The notes beneath the pieces are model-generated. The model saw only the letters and a program-made list of their open reading frames with translations. It was not told where the DNA came from and searched no databases. Shown here in pieces: positions 35,502-44,283 of a stretch of 64,000 nucleotides of DNA; positions within the stretch are counted from its first letter, which is position 1, and each line of letters starts with the position of its first letter. Location: NCBI RefSeq assembly GCF_000266885.1, contig NC_018020.1, positions 620,001 through 684,000 on the forward strand, given 5' to 3'. The translations under genes and the position numbers were made by a program. This DNA comes from Turneriella parva DSM 21527. GTDB lineage: Bacteria; Spirochaetota; Leptospiria; Turneriellales; Turneriellaceae.

Positions 35502-37556
35502 ATGTTCTTGATTCTTTTGAATTTCCGTCGCCTCTCGAAGCTGTTCGCATTGGCTGCAATTTTGGTCGGCGACCTTGCGGCCGCCGATGTCTTTAAGCTC
35601 GAAAACCATTCTTACCCCGTTGGCCAAAAAACGCTGACAGGCCTGGAGTCAGGCACTATCAACCAGGGATTGATGGTGAAGGTTCTCAAGAATGGCCAAC
35701 CCGCTGCAAATGAACTTGTTCGCTTCCATTTGAGCAATGCCGCAGGAAAGAATGCCGAAGTGAGCCCGTTAGAAGGGCGCACAGACAAAGATGGTATCAT
35801 TAAAGCAACGCTCAGGATCGGTGATGCCCCTGGCGAGTACCTGGTCGAAGCTTTTCACAATGGCAAACTGGAAACACCCCCCATCCAGATTCGCACCAAG
35901 GCCCTGCGCGGTGGCTGGATCTTTTTTCTGGTTCTTGGCCTCTTTGGCGGCATGGCAATTTTTCTCTTCGGTATGGACGTAAGCTCCGAAGGTCTGCAAA
36001 AGGCCGCCGGCGACAAGATGCGCGTCATTTTGGGCAAGCTGACGAACACGCCCGTCATGGGGGTTCTGGTCGGTACGGTGACTACCGCTGCGATACAGAG
36101 TTCAACCGCAACGACCGTTATGGTGATTGGTTTCGTGAGTTCGACGCTGATGACGCTCAAACAGGCAATCGGTGTGATTTTCGGCTGTAACATTGGTACA
36201 ACCGTAACAGTACAGCTGATTGCGTTCAACATCAACGAATATGCGCCGTTGCTGATTGCGCTGGGCTTCTTTGTTTCAGTCATCTTTGGCGCGAAATCTC
36301 AGGCCCTCAAATTCGGGGGCGAGATTATTTTCGGCTTCGGTCTGATCTTCTTTGGTATGGGACTGATGAGCGAGGCGATGAGCCCCATGCGCTCAGTGCC
36401 CGCATTTACGAACCTGCTCGCCTCGTTCGGCGAAAACCCGTTTCTCGGCTTGCTCGTCGCAACCGTCTTTACCGGCCTGATTCACAGCAGCGGCGCCGCG
36501 ATCGGTATTTCAATCGCACTGGCCACGCAGGGTATTCTGACCCTTAAAGCTGCAATCGTCATCGCGTTCGGCGCGAACATCGGCACGACAGTCACCGCGA
36601 TGATCGGCAGCATGAAGGCCAACCGCGACGGCAAACGCGTTGCGCTGATTCATTTCATTTTTAACACAGTCGGCGTGCTTGTCTTTATGCCCTTTATCGG
36701 GCAGTTTACTGAGCTCATGAAATACCTGTCTGACAAGATGGAACCCGGCAATATTTCGCGCGCCATTGCGAACTCGCACATGTTCTTCAACGGCATCAAC
36801 ACCATCATCTTCTTGCCGTTCGTTGGACTGCTCGAGAAAGCTGTTCGAGCGATTATCAAAGACACCGGCCCGGCACCCACTGTCTTTAAGCCACAATTCA
36901 TACAACCCAGTGATATCAAGTCGTCCAGTCTTTCGCTCGAGCAGACGCGCCGCGAACTCATGCGCGCAGGCCAGATTGTCTTTGATACCGTGAAGGACCT
37001 GGGCAACCTCTTTAATCCGCAGGCAGCGGTGGTAGCTGAAAGTCATATTGAAACGACGAACCGCCAGGTTGCGATCTTGTCAGATGCCATCAAACTCTAC
37101 CTGCGCGACCTGACCAAGCTGACACTCACGAACAATGAATCGCGCGAAGCCACGTATTACCTCCACCTCGCTGAAGACATGCGGCAGCTGGCCAACTCAC
37201 TCCAGATGGAGGTGCTGCCCGTCATGAAAGGAGCTACCGACAAGTACAGCACGTTCAACGAAAACCAGAAAAAAGACCTGGAATTCCTGCTCAGCAAGAT
37301 CGCCGAACTTCTCGAGAAGAACCTGCAGGCGTTTGAAACGAAGAACATACCACTGGCCGAAGAATCGGGCCTGCTCTACAAGAAACTAAAATTCATGTCA
37401 AAAAAAGTCCAGAGCCAGAACCTCGAAAGTCTGCTTTCGGCCACCGACCAGGACAGTGCCGCAATGAACACGTTCGTCGACGTGCTCGACGGGCTGCGTA
37501 TCGCTGCAACCGATGTACACCAGATCAGCAAAACGATTCTAGAAAATCAGGATTAA
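35502..37556 (+). CDS. Na+/phosphate cotransporter with Ig-like N-terminus and PhoU-like tail
   Basis: 684 aa from the ATG at 35502, with AAGGAG 7 nt upstream. Signal-like segment (~1-28), then an Ig/Big-1-like domain (~35-125: NGQPAANELVRFHLSN, TDKDGIIKATLRIGDAPGEYLVEAF), then the NptA core with two inverted repeats carrying the QSS motifs (TAAIQSSTATT and GLIHSSGAAIG) and GANIGTTVTAM, then a helical PhoU-like C-terminal region (~490-684). It imports phosphate with sodium. The extracytoplasmic Ig-like domain is unusual for the family. Followed by a cNMP-binding gene 3 nt away. Confidence 0.9.
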   Translation: MFLILLNFRRLSKLFALAAILVGDLAAADVFKLENHSYPVGQKTLTGLESGTINQGLMVKVLKNGQPAANELVRFHLSNAAGKNAEVSPLEGRTDKDGIIKATLRIGDAPGEYLVEAFHNGKLETPPIQIRTKALRGGWIFFLVLGLFGGMAIFLFGMDVSSEGLQKAAGDKMRVILGKLTNTPVMGVLVGTVTTAAIQSSTATTVMVIGFVSSTLMTLKQAIGVIFGCNIGTTVTVQLIAFNINEYAPLLIALGFFVSVIFGAKSQALKFGGEIIFGFGLIFFGMGLMSEAMSPMRSVPAFTNLLASFGENPFLGLLVATVFTGLIHSSGAAIGISIALATQGILTLKAAIVIAFGANIGTTVTAMIGSMKANRDGKRVALIHFIFNTVGVLVFMPFIGQFTELMKYLSDKMEPGNISRAIANSHMFFNGINTIIFLPFVGLLEKAVRAIIKDTGPAPTVFKPQFIQPSDIKSSSLSLEQTRRELMRAGQIVFDTVKDLGNLFNPQAAVVAESHIETTNRQVAILSDAIKLYLRDLTKLTLTNNESREATYYLHLAEDMRQLANSLQMEVLPVMKGATDKYSTFNENQKKDLEFLLSKIAELLEKNLQAFETKNIPLAEESGLLYKKLKFMSKKVQSQNLESLLSATDQDSAAMNTFVDVLDGLRIAATDVHQISKTILENQD

Positions 37557-37559
37557 TAT

Positions 37560-38021
37560 ATGGACATTCAAAAACTACTCGGCGAATTTGAACTTTTCAA
37601 GGGTCTTTCAGAAACCGAGCTCGCGCTCATCGGGGCTAAGGCTTTCAAGGTCGAATTTGCCGAGAACGAAGAGATCTTTCACGAACAGAGCACCGAGTCA
37701 GACCTGTATATTCTCACCGAAGGACGCGTGCAGATTATCGGCGCACTCGGCAAAACCGACAGTGCGACGATACACACCATTTTGCCGGGTAAACTCTTTG
37801 GCGAATTTGCCTTTATCGACGGCCAGCCGCGTTCTGCGACTGCGGTTGCGATACAGAAAACAACAGTCTTCAAGATACCGAGCGCAACGCTCTATGAAAT
37901 ATTCGAGCAAGACAACCACATGGGTTATATCACGATGCGCAACCTCGCGCGCATTCTGGCCCGGCGCATTCGCCAGACCGCGCATGAACTGCGCTCAAGC
38001 CTAATGTGGGAAAGACACTAA
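37560..38021 (+). CDS. cyclic-nucleotide-binding domain protein
   Basis: 153 aa, a single cNMP-binding domain. N-terminal LFKGLSETELALI helix, E-IFHEQ strand, and the phosphate-binding cassette LFGEFAFIDGQPRSATA near residues 80-96 with the Glu and Arg used to hold cyclic nucleotides. No DNA-binding domain follows, so it is not a Crp transcription factor. It starts 3 nt after the Na/Pi transporter gene and probably regulates or partners it. Confidence 0.88.
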   Translation: MDIQKLLGEFELFKGLSETELALIGAKAFKVEFAENEEIFHEQSTESDLYILTEGRVQIIGALGKTDSATIHTILPGKLFGEFAFIDGQPRSATAVAIQKTTVFKIPSATLYEIFEQDNHMGYITMRNLARILARRIRQTAHELRSSLMWERH

Positions 38022-38022
38022 C

Positions 38023-38055
38023 GCATAATGAACGGGCAACACACGTTCATTATGC
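38023..38055. terminator. bidirectional hairpin between the cNMP gene and the aldolase
   Basis: GCATAATGAACG (38023-38034) and its complement (38044-38055) form 12 bp with a 9-nt loop. It includes the aldolase stop codon. Confidence 0.6.
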
Positions 38056-39111
38056 TACTGTCACGTCTTTGCAGAGGTAGACGTCTTGAATTGCGTTCAA
38101 GAGCGCCACGCCTTCTTTCATCGGCTTCTGGAATGCCTTGCGGCCCGAGATGAGGCCCATGCCGCCGGCTCGCTTGTTGATGACTGCAGTTGTGATTGCT
38201 TCTGCCATGTCGGTTGCACCTTTTGATTCGCCGCCCGAGTTAATGAGTCCCATGCGGCCCATATAGCAGTTCGCGACCTGATAACGCGTCAGGTCGATCG
38301 GGTTGTCGCTGGTGAGGTCTGAATAGACCTTTGCATGCGTTTTGCCGAACTTGAGCGCATTGTAACCGCCGTTGTTCGTGGGCAGCTTCTGCTTAATGAT
38401 GTCTGCCTGTATGGTAACGCCGAGGTGGTTTGCCTGGCTCGAAAGGTCTGCCGACGTATGGTAATCCACACCATCTTTTTTGAACTCGCCGTTGCGCAAG
38501 TAGCACCAGAGAATTGTTGCGAGGCCGAGTTCGTGCGCGCGCTCGAACGCCTGCGCCACTTCGACAATCTGGCGCGCTGACTCATCTGAGCCAAAGTAGA
38601 TGGTCGCGCCGACCGCGACTGCACCCAGTGCGGCGGCTTCTTCGACTGAGCCGAACATGATCTGGTCGAATTTGTTGGGGTATGACAAGAACTCGTTATG
38701 GTTAATCTTGACGATGAACGGTATCTTATGCGCATATTTGCGTGAAACCGCTGCGAGCACACCGTAGGTCGACGCAACGGCGTTGCAGCCGCCTTCGATT
38801 GCGAGCTTCACGATATTTTCGGGGTCGAAATAGATCGGGTTGGGGGCAAAAGACGCGCCAGCGGAGTGTTCAATGCCCTGGTCAACGGGCAGAATCGAAA
38901 CATAGCCAGTATTCGCCAGACGGCCATGGCCGATAATCGACTGAATTGAGCGCAATACATTGTTATTGCGGTTCGTTTGCGCGTAGATCGTATCGACGAC
39001 GTCGCCCGTAGGCAGGTGCAAAGCTTCTTTATGAATCGTCTCGCACTTGTGTATCAAAAGGCCTGCATGCGGGCCGAGTTGCTGTTCAATGTCGTTGAGG
39101 GTGAGTGCCAT
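38050..39111 (-). CDS. fbaB: class I fructose-bisphosphate aldolase (FbaB type)
   Basis: 353 aa from the ATG at 39111. Bacterial/archaeal class I aldolase of the DhnA family. Seen are LPVDQGIEH near the N-terminus, [30 protein letters not shown], and [16 protein letters not shown] with the C-terminal [15 protein letters not shown]. It cleaves fructose 1,6-bisphosphate through a Schiff-base lysine. The length is typical of E. coli FbaB. A longer in-frame start at 39144 is unlikely, as the family begins near the later Met. Confidence 0.9.
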   Translation of the reverse strand: MALTLNDIEQQLGPHAGLLIHKCETIHKEALHLPTGDVVDTIYAQTNRNNNVLRSIQSIIGHGRLANTGYVSILPVDQGIEHSAGASFAPNPIYFDPENIVKLAIEGGCNAVASTYGVLAAVSRKYAHKIPFIVKINHNEFLSYPNKFDQIMFGSVEEAAALGAVAVGATIYFGSDESARQIVEVAQAFERAHELGLATILWCYLRNGEFKKDGVDYHTSADLSSQANHLGVTIQADIIKQKLPTNNGGYNALKFGKTHAKVYSDLTSDNPIDLTRYQVANCYMGRMGLINSGGESKGATDMAEAITTAVINKRAGGMGLISGRKAFQKPMKEGVALLNAIQDVYLCKDVTVA

Positions 39112-39162
39112 GGGAAAGGGTATATATTTATGACAGGGCGGCAAGCGCGATGCACATTGCGC

Positions 39163-39528
39163 TTATTTCATATCAAGATACTTTACCGGCACGAGTCGGT
39201 GTCCCAACATATCAACCGCAACCGGAATCGCCTCAAGCAATGTGTAGCCGATAAGCGGCTCATCGAGGCCGTCAATGAAAGCGATATCTGCGCTTGTAGG
39301 TCTGAAATCCGCGACCTGTACGATGAAGCCTGCCCCTATCTTCACGGGCACAAACCACGCAGCGGTCACGCTTTCGGCGTCGTAGAGCTCCGTTGACTTA
39401 AAGATATTCTTGTATTTCGAGGGCAACGCCATGATGGAAGCGCCCATGTCGACAAGGGCATCCACCTCGACTTTTTCGTCTTTATTGACAAACGATTGAA
39501 TTTTGACACGCTGAACGATACGACCCAT
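39163..39528 (-). CDS. retropepsin-like (clan AA) protein with altered active site
   Basis: 121 aa. The layout matches single-domain clan AA aspartic proteases: ALVDMGASIMALPSKY at residues ~24-39, a middle beta region, then IGYTLLEAIPVAVDMLGHRLVPV near the C-terminus. The catalytic D(T/S)G triplet is DMG here: Asp27 is kept but the hydroxyl residue that supports it is Met28. It may be an inactive or much altered peptidase. Soluble, no signal peptide. The aldolase gene follows downstream. Confidence 0.75.
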   Translation of the reverse strand: MGRIVQRVKIQSFVNKDEKVEVDALVDMGASIMALPSKYKNIFKSTELYDAESVTAAWFVPVKIGAGFIVQVADFRPTSADIAFIDGLDEPLIGYTLLEAIPVAVDMLGHRLVPVKYLDMK

Positions 39529-39567
39529 GGTTGAATCCGACTCGGCAAAAACGGCCCGTCAACTGAA

Positions 39568-39978
39568 TTATCTGAGCACGAACATACCGAACACCGCCAG
39601 AAAAAGATAGAACGCAATCGTGGCGGCGCCCGGGTAATCTTTTGCAATGCGCTGCCCGGCGAAGAGTTTCAGCAGCGTGACAGCACAGAGCATCAGCCCC
39701 CAGAACGCGGGCATAATCGAAATGCCCGCGAACACGTAGACCACACCCACCGCGCAGAGTGCCGCAGACAATAGCTCAAGAATCGTTATCGCAATCAGAG
39801 CTGGTTTCACCACGCCTTTCAGAATCGTCTTGCTGAAATGCGCAGTCATCCATTCGAGGTTGCCGCGAAAATCGAAGACTTTATCGAGCCCCGACTGCGT
39901 GAACAAAATTACCATGAGAAGCGGTACCAGCGAGCGCACAAGGCCAAGCTGCCAGAAGGGGTCGTTTAAAAATTCCAT
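39568..39978 (-). CDS. DoxX-like membrane protein
   Basis: 136 aa with four membrane segments (~12-32, ~55-78, ~83-103, ~112-134). The loop after segment 1 (FTQSGLDKVFDF) matches DoxX/DoxD-like proteins; GLDK-type motifs are common in that family. Function is not established in bacteria of this kind. It is 39 bp upstream of the retropepsin-like gene on the same strand. Confidence 0.75.
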   Translation of the reverse strand: MEFLNDPFWQLGLVRSLVPLLMVILFTQSGLDKVFDFRGNLEWMTAHFSKTILKGVVKPALIAITILELLSAALCAVGVVYVFAGISIMPAFWGLMLCAVTLLKLFAGQRIAKDYPGAATIAFYLFLAVFGMFVLR

Positions 39979-40038
39979 GTGGCAGCGGCCGCGCGATCTG
40001 CCGCTGTGTCAAGCCATGCGCCTCTGCCGCCCGGCGAT

Positions 40039-40872
40039 TCAGATGCCCAGCAGACGTTCGACTGTCTGCAAAGTGAGTGCACGGTCTTCAAATGGTAGCA
40101 GATGCCCGGTGCCGGGTAAGCGTATCAATGAGGATTTCTCATTGTTACGCACAATACGCCGGGCGACGCGGGTCGGGCACACATTCGAATGCGGTGGCAG
40201 CACGAAGTGTGTCTCGGCGCGAATTTTTCCCAGTTTAAAAAGGTGGCCGTAGTTCGTCTGCGAGAAGATTTGCGCCTCGACCTCGGGCAGGCAGCACAGT
40301 ATCGCTCCTTCTGCATCTTCTTTGATACAATAGTCGACGTATGCCCTCACCGCTTCTCTCTGCCAGTTTTTGTTCGCCGGATGCCGCATGAAAATTTTGA
40401 GTGCCTGGTCTTTGTTCTTGAAGTCGGCGCGGCGACCGAGCGCGGTGCGCGCCATCGGGTTGCCAAAAAGTTTCACGTAGGTGATCGCGAGAAACCCGAG
40501 CACGACCGGGTCGAACAGAATGAGTTTTTCCAAGCGGTTCAGGTCTTGAATCGCCGCGCGCACGAGGCTGCCGCCGCCGAGCGAATGGCCGATCGCCGAA
40601 ACCTTTTGCCAGCCCCTGTGGTCAAAGAACGCGAGAATCTGGTCGCTGAAGAAATTCCACGAATTGAAATCGAGCGTGCTGTCTGATTCGCCGTGACCGG
40701 CAAAATCGAGGGCACAGACATGATAACGCTGGCTCAGAGATTCGATCAGGTAGTCGTACATACCCGCAGCGTAGCCATTGGCATGCGCGATAAAGAGTTT
40801 GGGAGAACTTTCGCGGCCTGCTTCGAGGTATGAAAGCTTGAGGCCCGAAAATCTGAAATGCGAACGACGCAT
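40039..40872 (-). CDS. alpha/beta-hydrolase
   Basis: 277 aa from the ATG at 40872; an in-frame TTG lies 9 nt upstream. The oxyanion strand is LFIAHANGYAAG, the nucleophile elbow GHSLGG (Ser near residue 97), and the catalytic His in PGTGHLLPFED, with the DFAGHGESD strand in the expected place. Typical small esterase/lipase-like enzyme; substrate unknown. No signal peptide. Divergent from the thioredoxin-like gene. Confidence 0.88.
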   Translation of the reverse strand: MRRSHFRFSGLKLSYLEAGRESSPKLFIAHANGYAAGMYDYLIESLSQRYHVCALDFAGHGESDSTLDFNSWNFFSDQILAFFDHRGWQKVSAIGHSLGGGSLVRAAIQDLNRLEKLILFDPVVLGFLAITYVKLFGNPMARTALGRRADFKNKDQALKIFMRHPANKNWQREAVRAYVDYCIKEDAEGAILCCLPEVEAQIFSQTNYGHLFKLGKIRAETHFVLPPHSNVCPTRVARRIVRNNEKSSLIRLPGTGHLLPFEDRALTLQTVERLLGI

Positions 40873-40944
40873 ATGCCACAATTCACCGGGCTGACAGGGT
40901 GCAATTACTCATTTACGGTGCGTCTTTCTGTCAAACTCGCGCTT

Positions 40945-41712
40945 ATGGACGTTGGCGCAAAAGATTTTGAAGTAAGAGTGATCATCGAGTCTCAGACGCG
41001 CCCCGTGCTCGTCGACTTCTGGGCAGAATGGTGCGGCCCGTGCAAGGTTCTCACCCCAACGCTCGAGGCGCTCGAAGCCGAATACGCCGGCAAGTTCGCG
41101 CTTGCCAAAGTCAATACAGAGACCGAGCCCACGCTCGCGCAGGCGTTTCAGATTCGCAGCATTCCCGACGTGCGTATATTCAAAGACGGTAAAGTTGTCG
41201 GTGGCTTCGTCGGCGCGCAACCCGCTGCCGCGATTCGCAACATTCTCGACGAGCACATTCCCTCGGCGGAGTTTGAGTCTCTGCTCGCACTTGCTGCGAA
41301 CAAACCTGCAGAGGCCTTGCCGGCACTGCAGCAGGGCAATACCAAAGGCAGGCGGCGGGACGATGCCGCGTGGGCCATTGTGCGCGGTGCGCTGCAGCAA
41401 CCTCAGGTGGATTTATCGCTTCTACGCGCTGCTGTGACCGAAATTGCCGAGTTTGGCTCAGCCCACTCCGAAGCCCGCGGTGCGCTCTTGGCATACCTTG
41501 ACGCAAATATTGATTCCAAGACCCTGCGCGCACTCGTCGAAGGCGAAGAGGCCACGGCAACGGGCTACCTCGAAAATCTGCTCGAAAAGATCGAAGCAAG
41601 CAAGAACCACGCAACAGAAAAAGGCCTCATGATTGCGGCGTTTCACCTGCTCGGCAACGAAAATCCGCTGACGCTCGATTTCAGACGCAAATTATCCCGC
41701 GCATTGTATTAA
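40945..41712 (+). CDS. thioredoxin-TPR protein (CnoX/YbbN-like)
   Basis: 255 aa from the ATG at 40945. An N-terminal thioredoxin domain with active site WCGPC (29-33), then a helical C-terminal region (~115-255) resembling the TPR-like repeats of YbbN/CnoX chaperedoxins. E. coli CnoX lacks a redox CxxC, whereas this protein keeps both cysteines, so it may be a true oxidoreductase as well as a holdase. Cytoplasmic. An earlier in-frame start at 40858 has no domain support. Ends in a strong palindromic terminator. Confidence 0.87.
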   Translation: MDVGAKDFEVRVIIESQTRPVLVDFWAEWCGPCKVLTPTLEALEAEYAGKFALAKVNTETEPTLAQAFQIRSIPDVRIFKDGKVVGGFVGAQPAAAIRNILDEHIPSAEFESLLALAANKPAEALPALQQGNTKGRRRDDAAWAIVRGALQQPQVDLSLLRAAVTEIAEFGSAHSEARGALLAYLDANIDSKTLRALVEGEEATATGYLENLLEKIEASKNHATEKGLMIAAFHLLGNENPLTLDFRRKLSRALY

Positions 41713-41746
41713 TTTTGGGAGTTGAGCAAGCTCAACTCCCAAAATT
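41711..41746. terminator. 16-bp palindromic terminator after the thioredoxin gene
   Basis: AATTTTGGGAGTTGAG and its exact complement enclose CAAG (41727-41730). The stop codon of the thioredoxin gene enters the left arm. T run present in both directions. It lies about 45 bp before the peptidase start. Confidence 0.85.
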
Positions 41747-41790
41747 CATTTATACATGACGGGCGGTCTTGCCCGCAGGCACAGGTAGCC

Positions 41791-42885
41791 ATGCGTTGGT
41801 CAGTAGCAATCGGAGAATTCAAGGGTATCAAGGTCTATATACACTGGACCTTTCTTTTATTACTCTTCTACATTGGTTTTGCCAACTACCGCCAGACAGG
41901 CAGCACCGATCAACTCTTGCTCTCGCTTGCTTATATTCTCACCCTTTTTGCCTGCGTCGTGCTGCATGAATTTGGCCATGCGTTGACAGCGAAGCGCTTC
42001 GGCATCAAAACGCGCGACATTACACTTTTCCCGATCGGTGGCATGGCCCGCATGGAGAAAATGCCCGATTCGCCGAAACAAGAATTGCTCGTGGCGATTG
42101 CCGGGCCGATGGTCAATGTCGTGATCGCCGGTGCCCTGTTTGCCTACATGCATTTTTCACCCACGGTTTACACGATTGGTTTTCCCAGAGGGCCGATGAC
42201 GGCTGAGATGTTTATCCCCACTCTTTTTCTGGTGAATGTGGTGATGGCGGTCTTCAACCTGATACCGGCTTTTCCGATGGATGGCGGTCGGGTGTTTCGC
42301 GCATTGCTCGCGATGAAACTCGAGCGCACGCGCGCGACGCAAGTCGCGGCGAATGTCGGTCAGGTGCTCGCGATTGGCTTTGTGTTTCTGGGCCTCTTCT
42401 ATAACATCTGGCTTGTATTCATCGGCATCTTTATCTACCTCGGCGCAGGCGCTGAGGCAAGTCAAGAATACGTGAAGCGCGACCTTTCGGCCCACCGAGT
42501 CGGTCACCTGCTGATGACGAAGTTTACACTGCTGCGCGCCGAAGCTCCGCTTTCGACCGCGCTCGCCGCGCTGCTCGACAGCCAGGAACGTGAGTTTCTT
42601 GTCACCGAAAACGGCGAAGTCGCCGGAGTGCTGACGCGAGACGCGATGCTCGCGGGGCTCAACCAATTCGGGCAGAGTGTCGCGATCGGCCAGATCATGC
42701 GCCGCGAGATACAATACCTGCCGCCGCAACTGCCGCTCACCGAGGCGCTGCAGATTCTGACAGAATCTAACCTGCCGCTGCTGCCCGTTGGGTACCCGGG
42801 TCAACTGCTCGGCGTTATCGATCTAGAAAATATCAGCGAGTTTCTATTGATTCAAAAGGCAACGCAGCCACCTCAGGCAAGTTAA
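41791..42885 (+). CDS. site-2 protease family M50 with CBS domains
   Basis: 364 aa from the ATG at 41791. Intramembrane zinc protease with HEFGH (59-63) and the second metal motif NLIPAFPMDGGRVF in the fourth or fifth membrane segment. Two CBS domains follow (~235-360), as in SpoIVFB-like and archaeal Rv-type S2P proteins. It probably releases a membrane-bound regulator by cutting it within the bilayer, with CBS-mediated nucleotide control (family knowledge). Target not identifiable. Ends 40 bp before der. Confidence 0.9.
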   Translation: MRWSVAIGEFKGIKVYIHWTFLLLLFYIGFANYRQTGSTDQLLLSLAYILTLFACVVLHEFGHALTAKRFGIKTRDITLFPIGGMARMEKMPDSPKQELLVAIAGPMVNVVIAGALFAYMHFSPTVYTIGFPRGPMTAEMFIPTLFLVNVVMAVFNLIPAFPMDGGRVFRALLAMKLERTRATQVAANVGQVLAIGFVFLGLFYNIWLVFIGIFIYLGAGAEASQEYVKRDLSAHRVGHLLMTKFTLLRAEAPLSTALAALLDSQEREFLVTENGEVAGVLTRDAMLAGLNQFGQSVAIGQIMRREIQYLPPQLPLTEALQILTESNLPLLPVGYPGQLLGVIDLENISEFLLIQKATQPPQAS

Positions 42886-42891
42886 TAACTC

Positions 42892-42920
42892 TTGACATTC
42901 CCTTGACCGAGTGCTATAAA
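42892..42920 (+). promoter_or_regulatory. near-consensus sigma70-type promoter for der
   Basis: TTGACA at 42892-42897, a 17-nt spacer, then TATAAA at 42915-42920. The der ATG begins at 42926, only 5 nt after the -10 element, so transcription would start at or within 1 nt of the ATG. This predicts a leaderless mRNA; there is no Shine-Dalgarno. Confidence 0.75.
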
Positions 42921-42925
42921 AACCC

Positions 42926-44281
42926 ATGCCCGCGATTGCAATTATTGGCCGCCAGAACGTGGGCAAAAGCTCTCTTTTTAATGTGCTGCTCGGCCACCGC
43001 AAGAGCATCATTTACAACCAGCCAGGCGTCACGCGCGACCTCATTACCGAAAAGGTTCCGTGGGGTGAAGGCACCTGGACACTCACTGATTTTCCCGGGT
43101 TCGAGAGCGAAAAAAAAATTAAAGATGATGCACTGACTCTCGCAGCGATTCGCGCGGCCGAAAAGCAGCTCGAAAAGTTTAACCTCTTGCTGTTCGTCGT
43201 CAAACGCGGTGGGCTCACAACCTATGAACAAGATCTCGCGAGCCGTCTGCGCCGCGCGAAAAAACCCGTGTGGCTCGTCGTCAATTTCATCGACGACCCG
43301 CAGCTCGAGGCCGAAGCGAGTGAATTCTACCGGCTCGGTTTTCCCGAACTCTTTTTCGTCTCGGCGCTCAACCACCGTAACATCGGCGAGTTGCGCGAAC
43401 GCATTCAGGCGCAGTTCAAGTCGGGCAGCAAGAAGGTAGATCTACCCCGAACCGAAGACGGCGATCATAATGATACTGCCGACGACGTGCTCAAACCTGA
43501 CCTAAAATTGGCGATTCTCGGCAAACCCAACGCAGGCAAGAGCACCCTGTTCAATACGCTCACCGGCAAAGAACGCGCGCTCATCTCACCCGTGGCCGGC
43601 ACGACCCGCGACAGCATCAACGAATTCTTTCATTTCGAGGGCAAGCTCATCGAAGTCGTCGACACCGCAGGCCTAAGGCGCCAGCGCAATGTCGTCGAAG
43701 ACGTCGAATCGATTAGCGTCAAGCGCGCGCGTGAGGCGCTTGAAGCCTGCGAGGTCGTCTTTCTCGTGATGGACTACAAAGAGAATCTCGATAAGCAGAA
43801 CAAGACACTCTTTGCCCTGATCGCCGAGGCCGGCAAACCCCTGATAGCGCTCATCAATAAGTACGATCAATTTCGCGAAGACAAAGAGCTCAAGGCCGAA
43901 GTCGCGGTCGAAGTCGAAAAATCGCAAAAAGCCTTTTGGAAGTTTCCCTGGTTTTTTGTTAGTGCCGAGACGGGTGAAAATTGCGTTAAAGCAATCACCA
44001 AAGCCTTTGAGTTGCGCCGTCAGGTGGTCGAAAAAATCGGCACGCCCAAACTGAACGCAATTTTGAAAGAGCTCGCGAAGAGCCATGTGCTCGCCAACCA
44101 AAACATTAAGCTCAAATACATTACGCAGGGCAATCCGTTGAATCGGTTTATTCTGTTCACGAATAAACCGGTAACCATGCCGGTGCGCCGGCACCTGAAC
44201 AATGAGCTGCGCAAACGCCTCGGCATGACCGAAGTGCCGATTCTTTTACAGGTGCGCACTGAAGAAAGAAAGAAAAAATAA
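42926..44281 (+). CDS. der: ribosome-assembly GTPase Der (EngA)
   Basis: 451 aa with two GTPase domains in tandem. The first P-loop is GRQNVGKSSLFN (residues ~8-19) with DFPGFE as G3; the second is GKPNAGKSTLFNTLTG with DTAGLRRQ and NKYD. A C-terminal KH-like domain follows (LKYITQGNPL, LNNELRKRLGM). Der helps late 50S subunit assembly. First-domain G3 DFPG replaces the usual DTGG. Promoter TTGACA-17-TATAAA lies directly upstream. Confidence 0.95.
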   Translation: MPAIAIIGRQNVGKSSLFNVLLGHRKSIIYNQPGVTRDLITEKVPWGEGTWTLTDFPGFESEKKIKDDALTLAAIRAAEKQLEKFNLLLFVVKRGGLTTYEQDLASRLRRAKKPVWLVVNFIDDPQLEAEASEFYRLGFPELFFVSALNHRNIGELRERIQAQFKSGSKKVDLPRTEDGDHNDTADDVLKPDLKLAILGKPNAGKSTLFNTLTGKERALISPVAGTTRDSINEFFHFEGKLIEVVDTAGLRRQRNVVEDVESISVKRAREALEACEVVFLVMDYKENLDKQNKTLFALIAEAGKPLIALINKYDQFREDKELKAEVAVEVEKSQKAFWKFPWFFVSAETGENCVKAITKAFELRRQVVEKIGTPKLNAILKELAKSHVLANQNIKLKYITQGNPLNRFILFTNKPVTMPVRRHLNNELRKRLGMTEVPILLQVRTEERKKK

Positions 44282-44283
44282 CC

